From assembly GCA_008933735.1 (NCBI GenBank), contig WBUL01000010.1, forward strand, positions 107,917-171,916: DNA of 64,000 nt, in the 5' to 3' direction. This document shows, in pieces, positions 43,890 through 51,593 of the stretch (the stretch's first letter is position 1; the number at the start of each line of letters is the position of its first letter). A program made the position numbers and the translations under genes. The DNA comes from Anaerolineae bacterium (GTDB taxonomy: Bacteria; Chloroflexota; Anaerolineae; Aggregatilineales; J027). Under the pieces are notes generated by a model, which saw only the letters and a list, made by a program, of their open reading frames with translations, ran no database searches and had not been told where the DNA came from.

Positions 43890-43940
43890 TGTCAAAAAAA
43901 CAAACGGATTGCCGCTCTCGGTTTATAGAAAGGTAACAGG

Positions 43941-44456
43941 ATGAATCCCGCTGTTTACGAACGTTTCCGCCGGGAAAAAAATCAGTTTTTCCGCACTAGT
44001 CCGCATTCGCCCCTGCTGCCAGCGCAGAAAAAAGTCTTCGCAGGGTTGAACTATTTCCCCCCAAATGAAGCACTGGCGCTGGAAATTCAAGCCGAAGAAT
44101 TTCCACAGAAGGACAGCATCCAGATGCAGACCAGCACTGGGGACTTACGTATTTACCAGCGTTGGGGCAAGCTTCCTTTTAGGGTTAATAACGAACCTGC
44201 CGAATTAACCCTGTACTACAGTCCAGAGCACGGTCATTTTTTCCTGCCCTTTATGGATGTCACTTCAGGCAGTGAAACTTATAGTGCGGGTCGCTATCTT
44301 GACCCTGAGCATCTAGGCGATGGTATATTCCGGGTTGACTTCAACCTGGCCTACTCCCCGTACTGCGCCTACAACGAAAACTATAGCTGCCCTATTCCCC
44401 CAGCAGAAAATCGCCTCAAGGTACGGATTGAGGCGGGTGAGAAAAACATTACCTGA
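43941..44456 (+). CDS. DUF1684 family protein
   Basis: 171 residues, cytosolic, no signal peptide. The family pattern is clear: FRxExxQFFRTSPHSPL at the start, GRYLD, DFNLAYSPYCAYNENYSCPIPPAENRL at the end. Members of DUF1684 have no assigned activity. A good ribosome site (AAAGGTAACAGG) precedes the ATG and a strong terminator follows, so it can be transcribed alone or with the DsbA-like gene 51 bases upstream. Confidence 0.85.
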   Translation: MNPAVYERFRREKNQFFRTSPHSPLLPAQKKVFAGLNYFPPNEALALEIQAEEFPQKDSIQMQTSTGDLRIYQRWGKLPFRVNNEPAELTLYYSPEHGHFFLPFMDVTSGSETYSAGRYLDPEHLGDGIFRVDFNLAYSPYCAYNENYSCPIPPAENRLKVRIEAGEKNIT

Positions 44457-44462
44457 TTTCCC

Positions 44463-44492
44463 ATTGAGCGCTGACGAAGCGCTCAATTTTTT
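44463..44492 (+). terminator. Terminator of the DUF1684 gene
   Basis: ATTGAGCGCT (44463-44472) and AGCGCTCAAT (44478-44487), five-base loop, then a T-run. Confidence 0.9.
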
Positions 44493-44523
44493 CCCATGCA
44501 TCCCTGTTTAATTAGCCTTCTTC

Positions 44524-44545
44524 GGGGCAGGAATTGACCTGCCCC
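44524..44545. repeat. Intergenic hairpin, related to the dispersed repeat
   Basis: GGGGCAGG-aattga-CCTGCCCC, eight perfect pairs, no T-run. Similar G/C-block composition to the copies at 42541 and 63479 but a different loop, so family membership is uncertain. Confidence 0.4.
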
Positions 44546-44561
44546 ACACCTCTGTTCCCTC

Positions 44562-44570
44562 TGCTATAAT
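44562..44570 (+). promoter_or_regulatory. Extended -10 promoter of the solute-binding protein gene
   Basis: Perfect TGcTATAAT, 27 nt before the ATG at 44598. No -35. Confidence 0.6.
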
Positions 44571-44597
44571 CCGTCCCACTTTAGACAGGGACGACTC

Positions 44598-45815
44598 ATG
44601 GGGCGATTCTTCATACTGCTGCTGATCTATGTTGTTCTATTGGGGACGGTTACTGCTCAGGAAACCCCACCGCCAGATGTAACTACCATACAAGTCTGGT
44701 GGCCGGATGCGCTCTACAACGCAAATGATCAGCATATAACAGACACTCTGGAAATGCAGCTAGATGACTTTGCGGAAGCACATCTGTTCATCGCCGTTGA
44801 GGTGCGTCTGAAACGCAGCGAAGGACAGGGCAGCGTCATTTCGACTCTGCTGGCCGCCGAAGAAGTCGCGCCGGGTGCGATCCCTGACCTTGTGCTTCTG
44901 CGGCGGGATGATTTAGCCCAGGCGGTTCGTGCTGGGATTGCACGTCCGATAGACGATTGGGTGCCGGATACGCTTCGGGACGATTTGCTGCCAAATGCTC
45001 TTTCCCTCGGACAGATCGATGGCAGACTTTACGGTATGCCCTACCTCCTGCGAATCGATCACACGGCCTTCCGTACTGCTACTTATGAAACGGCCCCCCT
45101 CACCTATGAGGATGTGTTGAACAGCGAAGCCGGCTTTTTGCAGCCGGGGGCACCTTTGCCTAACCAGGCAGTTAACAATGTGATTCTGGGACAGTATCTC
45201 GCAGAGGGAGGACGTTTAGTGGATGAAAATGGCTTTCCAATACTGGATCAAGCCGCCCTGCTTACTGTGTTGACCTTCTACGAGGCAGGGGTTCAGCAGC
45301 AGATCTTCTCCCCGGAAATCCTCAGCTATGACCTGCCCTCCGATTACTGGTCACGTTTTGCTCAGGGAGAAGCACCGCTTGCCCTCGTCAGCTCAACCGA
45401 TTTTCTCCAGCGCCAGAGTTCCTTACAGAATATTGCAGCAGCCCCAATCCCCACTGAGGGAGGTACGTCCCTGACGCTGCTGGATGGCTGGATGTGGGTC
45501 TTAACAACAGGCGATCCCGACCAGAAAAACGGCGCGTTGGAGTTTTTGAAGTGGATGATGCGGGCGGATCAGCAGGCTGAATTCAGCGAATCGATTGGTA
45601 TTTTGCCCTCGCTGGCACCTGCCCTTCGTATCTGGTCAAATGACGCCTATACCCGGCAAATTACTGCCTGGCTGCCAGAAAGCATCGTTTTGCCCGTAGA
45701 TCAGCGGAATAACCCCGCTGCGGTGCAGCTACAGGCAGCCTTTGTAGCTGTCCTGAACGGTGTATCCGCAGACGAAGCAGTTGAAACAGCCCTCAAGAAT
45801 TTAACGACAAATTAG
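44598..45815 (+). CDS. Extracellular solute-binding protein (family 1)
   Basis: 405 residues. Signal peptide MGRFFILLLIYVVLLGTVTAQ without a lipobox Cys. The fold matches ABC sugar-binding proteins: an N-terminal strand IQVWWPD, the PDLVLLRRDDLAQ region and DGRLYGMPYLLRIDHTAF, then DGWMWVLTTG near the end. It would bind a carbohydrate or similar solute outside the cell, but no permease or ATPase gene is next to it. The 3' end overlaps the convergent receiver gene by four bases. Confidence 0.82.
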   Translation: MGRFFILLLIYVVLLGTVTAQETPPPDVTTIQVWWPDALYNANDQHITDTLEMQLDDFAEAHLFIAVEVRLKRSEGQGSVISTLLAAEEVAPGAIPDLVLLRRDDLAQAVRAGIARPIDDWVPDTLRDDLLPNALSLGQIDGRLYGMPYLLRIDHTAFRTATYETAPLTYEDVLNSEAGFLQPGAPLPNQAVNNVILGQYLAEGGRLVDENGFPILDQAALLTVLTFYEAGVQQQIFSPEILSYDLPSDYWSRFAQGEAPLALVSSTDFLQRQSSLQNIAAAPIPTEGGTSLTLLDGWMWVLTTGDPDQKNGALEFLKWMMRADQQAEFSESIGILPSLAPALRIWSNDAYTRQITAWLPESIVLPVDQRNNPAAVQLQAAFVAVLNGVSADEAVETALKNLTTN

Positions 45816-46177
45816 CCCATCAGACGCTGGATTTCGCCCAATAAATCACCCAGATTTTTGATGGGTTTAGTCAGGTAGCCGTTTGCTCCGCAGGCGTAGG
45901 CTCTGCGTATCGAATCCTGGTCAGTTCGGGCTGAAATTATCAGAATCGGGGTATGGGCAAAAGTCGGCTTTTGGCGTACTTGCAAACAAACATCGAAACC
46001 TTCAATATCCGGCATCATCAAGTCCACAATCAGCATGTCGGGTCGTTCTGCTTCCAACAGAACCAGCCCATCACTGCCATTATAGGCACCAACCCCTTCG
46101 TACCCGTTGAGATTGAGAAAAACGGACAGCATTTCAACAGTTGCCGGTTCATCATCAATAATGAGTATCTTGTTCAT
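45812..46177 (-). CDS. Single-domain response regulator
   Basis: 121 residues from the ATG at 46177; an upstream reading to 46237 enters the acetyltransferase gene. Receiver features: DDE at 8-10, phosphoacceptor Asp52 (MLIVDLMMPD), Ser82 and Lys104. No output domain. It is the last gene of a prs-acetyltransferase-receiver unit, 10 bases after the preceding stop. A phosphate donor is not adjacent. Confidence 0.9.
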   Translation of the reverse strand: MNKILIIDDEPATVEMLSVFLNLNGYEGVGAYNGSDGLVLLEAERPDMLIVDLMMPDIEGFDVCLQVRQKPTFAHTPILIISARTDQDSIRRAYACGANGYLTKPIKNLGDLLGEIQRLMG

Positions 46178-46187
46178 GAGCCTGCCT

Positions 46188-47345
46188 TCAAAGCGGTTTT
46201 TGATACAGCCGATAGCGGCGATAGTTATCCAACCCAATTTTCATCAGCAGTTGATTGGTTGGCTGGTTAGTTTCCAACACCCAGCTCCCATCCACACTGG
46301 TATAGGGACTGCTGCTCAGAATTTTTTCGCCCGTTTCCAGGAACATCGCCGCTTCCACCCCCAGCGCCCGAAATTCTTCTTTCACGCCCATTAACGCAAT
46401 CCGCAGCATCGTTGCTTTGGGACGAACTTTCCAGTGCCACAGGGTCTTGAGCAGCCACCAGATTTCCGGAACACCTGGGTGCGGGTTTACAACCTTCAAA
46501 ATCTGGTTAAAGTCGGGCACAGCCAGCAAAAATCCAGCCGGTTCATCCCGTACAAAGGCCAGGACTGCATAGTCTGGATCGAGAAGTTGCCCTAAATCAC
46601 GAACCAGATTATCCAGCTCACGCTCGGTCATAGGGACAAACCCCCAGTTCTTCTCCCAGGCCTCGTTATAAAGCTGACGGAGCAGTTGGAAATCACGTTT
46701 TTTGTTTTTTGTGTCGAACGTGCGGAGGGTAATGCCACGCCGCGCCATATTTTGACGTGTCACCCGCAGCAAACGATCAGGAATAACGTGCTCGTTGCGT
46801 TCGCTGAATTCGCTCTTGCGGGCAATCCACGCATACAAATCCATGACTTTCTGATAGCCGCAGCTTTCAATAAGCACAGGATAATAGCGGGGATTGTAGG
46901 GCATCAAGATCGCGGGAGGCAGATCGAAATTTTCGATGAGCAGCCCGTAAACCTCATTCGAGGTAAAACTCGCTGGGCCCCGGATCGCTTCCACATTTTT
47001 GTCGCGCAGATAGGCTTCTGCCGTGTCAAAGAGTGCTTTCGCGGCCTGCTGGTCATTGAAGCACTCAAAAAAACCAAAAAAGCCGATGTTTTCTCCATGA
47101 ACCTCGTTGTGACGGTGATTCACAAACGCGGCAATGGTACCAACGGGCTGTCCATCCCGGAAAGCAACAAAATAATCACCTTCCATGTATTCCCATGCAG
47201 CATGTTTTTTCTTATTCAGTGTGCTGCGCCGCAGCGAAGGCAGTTCAGGCACCCAGTTGGGATCGTTCTTATAAAGCAGCCAGGGAAACTCAAAAAAGAC
47301 CTTAGAATCGGTTTTGTTATCAACCTTCCGAACGACTAAACTCAT
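46188..47345 (-). CDS. GNAT-like acyltransferase of unknown substrate
   Basis: 385 residues. Two GNAT-like halves: an N-terminal one with GTIAAFVNHRHN and GFFGFFECFND (strand-loop pattern), and a C-terminal one with PDYAVLAFVRDEPAGFLLAVPDFNQ. It matches a widespread family of uncharacterised acetyltransferase-like proteins of about 380 residues. It is tightly packed between prs (five bases upstream) and a receiver gene, so the three are co-transcribed. Substrate unknown. Confidence 0.7.
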   Translation of the reverse strand: MSLVVRKVDNKTDSKVFFEFPWLLYKNDPNWVPELPSLRRSTLNKKKHAAWEYMEGDYFVAFRDGQPVGTIAAFVNHRHNEVHGENIGFFGFFECFNDQQAAKALFDTAEAYLRDKNVEAIRGPASFTSNEVYGLLIENFDLPPAILMPYNPRYYPVLIESCGYQKVMDLYAWIARKSEFSERNEHVIPDRLLRVTRQNMARRGITLRTFDTKNKKRDFQLLRQLYNEAWEKNWGFVPMTERELDNLVRDLGQLLDPDYAVLAFVRDEPAGFLLAVPDFNQILKVVNPHPGVPEIWWLLKTLWHWKVRPKATMLRIALMGVKEEFRALGVEAAMFLETGEKILSSSPYTSVDGSWVLETNQPTNQLLMKIGLDNYRRYRLYQKPL

Positions 47346-47350
47346 CTCTC

Positions 47351-48322
47351 CTACTCCCCAGGCCAGAAGGTAAAGAGGCTGCCCATTGAACGGCCTTCGT
47401 GGTTGCGTAAAATCGCCTCGCCCAGCACATTGGCAATCGAAAGCACCGTAAGCTTATCAATCCCTTTTTTCTTTTTACCTAATTTGACGGTATCAGTAGA
47501 CACAATCTCCACCACATCGGGGATTTCTTGCAGGCGCTCCATCGCTTTCCGGGTAAAAACCCCGTGGGTACACGCCAGGATAAACTCCTCTGCGCCATTT
47601 TCCCGCAGGGCCTGCATGACCTTAATCATGGAACTTCCCGTAGCAATTTCGTCATCAATCACAATCGCCCGCCGTTTAATCTGGCTACTGCCAAGAATCG
47701 CATCAATTCTTACATCGGCGTCCCCCAGACGCACTTTGGTTCCAATTGATACAGGCAGCTTGAGCGCTCGTGCCAGCCGTACTGTCTCTTTGGCGAACCC
47801 TTCATCTGGTGAAACCATCACCGTCTGCCCGTCATTGTATTTTTTAAAATGCTCTACAAATACGGACTGGCTGGTAAGATGGTCAAGCGGCATACTAAAA
47901 AAACCATGCACCTGTTCCGAATGCAGCATCATTGTAATCACACGGTCTGCGCCGGAGGCTTGAACCAGGTCGGCAACTAACCGGGCAGTAATACAGACAC
48001 GTGGAGCATCTTTTTTGTCAGAACGCGCATAGGAATAGTAGGGAATAACCGCCGTGACTCGTCGAGCATCCCCCACACGGGCGACGTTCAGCATCATCAA
48101 CATTTCCATCAGATGATCGCTGACAGGCTCGGAGAGGGACTGAATGATGTAGACATCCTTGCCGCGTACACTTTCACCCAACTGTATCCAGAGATTGTCA
48201 TTACTGAATTTGCGTGTCTTATTCTTTTTGAGTGGCACGCCGATATACTTACACACAGCACGAGCGAGTTCCCGGTTGGACTCGCCTGCAAATACAAACA
48301 GATCATCAAAAGATTTGGCCAC
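47351..48322 (-). CDS. prs: Ribose-phosphate pyrophosphokinase, divergent type
   Basis: 323 residues from a GTG at 48322 with GAGG five bases upstream; a GTG at 48328 directly abuts that site. It would make PRPP for nucleotide, His and Trp synthesis. The catalytic loop is YYSYARSDKKDAPR and a conserved His is in MMLHSEQVHGFF. The PRPP-binding loop reads VIDDEIATGSSM, unlike the usual VDDIIDTGGT, and VSPDEGFAKE replaces VSPDxGGVxR. It belongs to a divergent branch; a canonical Prs may exist elsewhere. Operon with the acetyltransferase and receiver genes. Confidence 0.85.
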   Translation of the reverse strand: MAKSFDDLFVFAGESNRELARAVCKYIGVPLKKNKTRKFSNDNLWIQLGESVRGKDVYIIQSLSEPVSDHLMEMLMMLNVARVGDARRVTAVIPYYSYARSDKKDAPRVCITARLVADLVQASGADRVITMMLHSEQVHGFFSMPLDHLTSQSVFVEHFKKYNDGQTVMVSPDEGFAKETVRLARALKLPVSIGTKVRLGDADVRIDAILGSSQIKRRAIVIDDEIATGSSMIKVMQALRENGAEEFILACTHGVFTRKAMERLQEIPDVVEIVSTDTVKLGKKKKGIDKLTVLSIANVLGEAILRNHEGRSMGSLFTFWPGE

Positions 48323-48391
48323 AAGCACCTCAACAGCTCATTTGAAAAATCGAAATTAATCTAACGCCGAGGCAATAATTTATCAACTATC

Positions 48392-49306
48392 TTAAGGCTT
48401 TGCATATAGCCAGCGCGATGGGCTGATCTCCTCAGCATCCTTCAGAAGTGCCCGCGCCGAGGAATCAACAAGTGTGACCATATTTTCATAACCCATCCGA
48501 GCCACCCGGTCACCAACCGCCATCATCATATGGGACGAAACAGGATTCTTCGTCCACAGGCGTACCGTAACCCGCGTGGGGTTATCTCGGTGCTGGTGCA
48601 GGTGCAGAATCCCCGGCTGTCCTGTTAATTCCACCGTCAAACCCTGCCAATCGCCTTCCACCAGAGGCGGAATGCCGTTCCAGATAAACCAGCGCATCCG
48701 CTCCCATTCCTCACGGGCATTCTGGAAACGCCCCATTGGCATAAACCAGCCGCCAATCTGCTGTGCACTGCTGTCATTTAACTCACGGGCTTTATAAAAC
48801 ACATGCCCTTCCACCGCAGGAATAAGCACTGAATACCGTTCCATGTAGGAACGGTAACCCAGTTTTTCGAAAAATTCAGGGGGTTTTGGATTCGCAACCG
48901 TGACCCGCTTGCAGTTCGTCACCGCCGCCATCTCTTCGACATACGCGACAAGGGCTTCACCAACCTGCTCTGTTTCTGCGTCCTTTAATACACACAGGGT
49001 TGAAATATTGATGTGGTGCCCATAGGGTTCAGGTTCCTTGCCGATGAAAACCTCAGCCTGCCCCACGACCGCCCCATCCAGTTCGACGACCAGCGGAATA
49101 GCATCATTTTCCTGAAGCAGATGCGCTAACCAGACCGCACAGGTTTCCAGAGAATACCAGGGGCCACCATGCCGCCAGCGTTCGTACAAAGTTAAAGTCT
49201 CGTACTCCACTGGCTGCTGATTGAGGTCATACCAGGTATCCACGTGTGACTTATACAGACTAGTGATCGCCTGCACATCATTTAATGTGGCCTGACGGAC
49301 AAGCAT
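48392..49306 (-). CDS. GNAT-family acetyltransferase
   Basis: 304 residues. The N-terminal GNAT domain (about 1-160) shows the opening VRQATLNDVQAITSLYKSH, a strand VVGQAEVFIG, the acetyl-CoA site region HHINISTLCVLKDAETEQVGEALVAY and NPKPPEFFEKLGYRSY. The C-terminal 140 residues look like a second, degenerate half. Starts directly after the stop of the Ser/Thr kinase gene, so both are on one transcript. Substrate unknown; modification of a target linked to kinase signalling is possible. Confidence 0.78.
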   Translation of the reverse strand: MLVRQATLNDVQAITSLYKSHVDTWYDLNQQPVEYETLTLYERWRHGGPWYSLETCAVWLAHLLQENDAIPLVVELDGAVVGQAEVFIGKEPEPYGHHINISTLCVLKDAETEQVGEALVAYVEEMAAVTNCKRVTVANPKPPEFFEKLGYRSYMERYSVLIPAVEGHVFYKARELNDSSAQQIGGWFMPMGRFQNAREEWERMRWFIWNGIPPLVEGDWQGLTVELTGQPGILHLHQHRDNPTRVTVRLWTKNPVSSHMMMAVGDRVARMGYENMVTLVDSSARALLKDAEEISPSRWLYAKP

Positions 49307-50710
49307 CTAACGCACCCTCAAATTTAAGACCTCGGGATCGCTGGAAACGCTTCCCCGAAATGCGATGATTTCAAGATATTTTGTAGTGACTGTGTTAGGA
49401 ATATATCGAAATTCGATTGTCCACGGGCTTTCTCCATTCAGACTCACCGAATTTGCCGCGCCAAGAATCGTGTCGCCATCGCGCAGTTCAACCCTCGTCA
49501 CCCCTTCCCGGTCAAAAACCGTCACCTGAATCACAACCTCATCTCCCACAGAAACCTCTGAGCCATTTGCAGGACTATCCAGACGGATACGCGGCACATC
49601 TAACGAGCGCGGTGTCACAGTGGGTTTCGTATCAGATGAATCGCGCGAAAACAGGTTATCCCCCCACAGCGCCAGGGCGCTACCCCCGATTCCCATAAAC
49701 AGCAGGCCAAAGATTGCTGTGCTCAGAGCGAACCATCGCCACCACAGCGTGCGCTGCCCGGCAGGTTTGTCCGGCATCTGGTAGCGGCGGTAAGATGGAA
49801 TGCCTGGTGGTGGAGGATACGCCACCTGAATTCCAGTGTTACGGATCGGCGTGGGCGCAACCGTAACAGAGGCCAGAGTCTTTTTGCCTTCCAATGCCTG
49901 CTTAAAATCCTCAGCAAAAGCGCCTGCCGATCCATAGCGCTCGGATGGATTTTTACTCAGCGCTTTGAGAACCACCTGCTCCAGCGCGAGTGAAATATCT
50001 TCCACATAATTCCGCAGCGGCGGCGGAGCTTGGTCAAGATGCTGGTACATCATCGCATGAGGGGTTTCCGATTCAAATGGCGTATGCCCGGTAAGCATCA
50101 GATACGTCATGACACCCAGACCGTACACATCCGCCGGGGCATGAAGCGGCTCATCTTTCCACTGTTCCGGCGCCATGTAAGCAGGTGTTCCCAGCACATT
50201 CCCCGTTTCTGTAAAATCATTGGTGAAAGAGGTCAGTTTGGCGATTCCAAAATCGGTCAGGTAGGCGTTGCCATCATGATCAAGCAGGACGTTCGTTGGC
50301 TTCAGGTCACGGTGAACCACATCAATTTTGTGGGCATGGTCGAGCGCAGAGGCCAGTTGAGTCAGCCAGTGACAAGCGACTTCCGGCGAAAGCGGCCCCT
50401 GGCGGATCAGATCTGCCAGCGTCCCCCCCTCAATCAAGGGCATGACGATATAGACTCCAGCCTCGCTGTCACCGTAATCCAGCATCTGTAAAATATGCGG
50501 ATGATCCAATTCAGCGATGATCCGGGCTTCCTGCCGGAAGCGAGCCAGAAAAATCGCTTCTTCCGGGTGGCCAGGATCGGATTTTAGCAGTTTCAGTGCC
50601 ACATCCTGACCAGAAGACGATTTTGCCCGATAGACTTCGGACATGCCGCCCCGTCCGATGCGCTCCACCAGGGTATATTCACCGATTCGCTTGCTGGTTG
50701 CATTATCCAT
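49307..50710 (-). CDS. Transmembrane Ser/Thr protein kinase (PknB-like)
   Basis: 467 residues. Kinase domain about 11-275: Gly loop GRGGMSEV, VALKLL lysine, catalytic loop HRDLKPTN, DFG and MAPEQ. A Pro-rich juxtamembrane segment leads to one membrane helix (about 330-352). The extracellular end (about 370-467) is an Ig/cadherin-like beta domain (RIRLDSPANGSEVSVGDEVVIQVTVFD). Likely a receptor kinase that senses a surface signal; the FHA protein at 53520 is a possible reader of its phosphosites. Promoter TTGCCG-17-TATCCT would start transcription at about the ATG. Confidence 0.93.
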   Translation of the reverse strand: MDNATSKRIGEYTLVERIGRGGMSEVYRAKSSSGQDVALKLLKSDPGHPEEAIFLARFRQEARIIAELDHPHILQMLDYGDSEAGVYIVMPLIEGGTLADLIRQGPLSPEVACHWLTQLASALDHAHKIDVVHRDLKPTNVLLDHDGNAYLTDFGIAKLTSFTNDFTETGNVLGTPAYMAPEQWKDEPLHAPADVYGLGVMTYLMLTGHTPFESETPHAMMYQHLDQAPPPLRNYVEDISLALEQVVLKALSKNPSERYGSAGAFAEDFKQALEGKKTLASVTVAPTPIRNTGIQVAYPPPPGIPSYRRYQMPDKPAGQRTLWWRWFALSTAIFGLLFMGIGGSALALWGDNLFSRDSSDTKPTVTPRSLDVPRIRLDSPANGSEVSVGDEVVIQVTVFDREGVTRVELRDGDTILGAANSVSLNGESPWTIEFRYIPNTVTTKYLEIIAFRGSVSSDPEVLNLRVR

Positions 50711-50716
50711 ACCTTT

Positions 50717-50745
50717 AGGATAGTCGGGTCAACTGGACTCGGCAA
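50717..50745 (-). promoter_or_regulatory. Promoter of the Ser/Thr kinase-acetyltransferase operon
   Basis: On the minus strand TTGCCG (50740-50745), 17 bp, TATCCT (50717-50722). The expected start of transcription is at or within a few bases of the ATG at 50710, a near-leaderless mRNA. Confidence 0.45.
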
Positions 50746-50784
50746 GATTACGGTCGCCCTTAGACAAAAAATGGCAGTTACAGT

Positions 50785-50790
50785 TAAAAT
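50785..50790 (+). promoter_or_regulatory. -10 element of lipB
   Basis: TAAAAT, 30 nt before the ATG at 50821. No clear -35. Confidence 0.4.
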
Positions 50791-50820
50791 ACGCACCAAC
50801 TGACAACAAAGTTCTTCAAT

Positions 50821-51480
50821 ATGCTTGAAATCCATCAACTGGGGATCATTCCCTATGAAGAAGCATGGGCGCTGCAAAAAGAACTCGCCCGACGCAAAAA
50901 CGAAATTCCTGACACGCTGCTCCTTATGCAGCACCCGCATACCTATACACTCGGTTCATCGGGTAAAAGGGAACATTTGGTGTGGAGTGAGGAAGAATGC
51001 CTTGCAAAAAACATCACCGTCCTCAAAGTTGACCGCGGTGGAGATATTACCTATCATGGGCCGGGACAGTTGGTCGGTTATCCGATACTTCAGCTTGCCC
51101 GCGATTCTATTCGCGCCGATGTAGTGAAGTATGTTCGGGATTTAGAAGAGGCACTGATGGTGGCACTAGCTTCCCTGGGCATCCGGGGAGAACGTATGCC
51201 GGGTTTAACCGGCGTGTGGGTCAATAGAGGCGGGCAGTTGGCAAAAATCGCCGCGATTGGCGTCAAAATCACTGCCAGGGCAATCACACAACACGGCTTT
51301 GCCCTGAACATCAATACGGATATGGATTATTTCAAAGGCATCATTCCCTGCGGTATTCGTGACCGTTCGGTGACCAGCTTACAGGAAATTTGCGGCACGC
51401 CTCAGGATTTTGACGAAGTGACTGAACAGGTAATTGACGCTTTCCGTCAGGTTTTTGAGCCAGTATCTACTGATTGTTAG
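50821..51480 (+). CDS. lipB: Octanoyl-[acyl-carrier-protein]:protein N-octanoyltransferase
   Basis: 219 residues. Transfers octanoate from ACP to the lipoyl domains of 2-oxoacid dehydrogenases. All signatures are present: RGGDITYHGPGQLVGYP near residue 65-85, the catalytic Lys in KIAAIGVK and the catalytic Cys in GIIPCGI. Length is normal. Divergent from the kinase gene. LipA is not in the window; lpdA is. Confidence 0.95.
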   Translation: MLEIHQLGIIPYEEAWALQKELARRKNEIPDTLLLMQHPHTYTLGSSGKREHLVWSEEECLAKNITVLKVDRGGDITYHGPGQLVGYPILQLARDSIRADVVKYVRDLEEALMVALASLGIRGERMPGLTGVWVNRGGQLAKIAAIGVKITARAITQHGFALNINTDMDYFKGIIPCGIRDRSVTSLQEICGTPQDFDEVTEQVIDAFRQVFEPVSTDC

Positions 51481-51560
51481 GATTCTGTCAGTTATGCCTG
51501 ATCTAACCACCGAAAATCCACCTTCTCTAATTTTGGATAAATCACCTACAATCCTTGCGC

Positions 51561-51566
51561 TACAAT
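51561..51566 (+). promoter_or_regulatory. -10-like element of the secreted NHL protein gene
   Basis: TACAAT, 27 nt before the ATG at 51594. A second TACAAT lies at 51547-51552. Confidence 0.4.
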
Positions 51567-51593
51567 GACAGCTAACAGCTTAGGAGAATGTTC

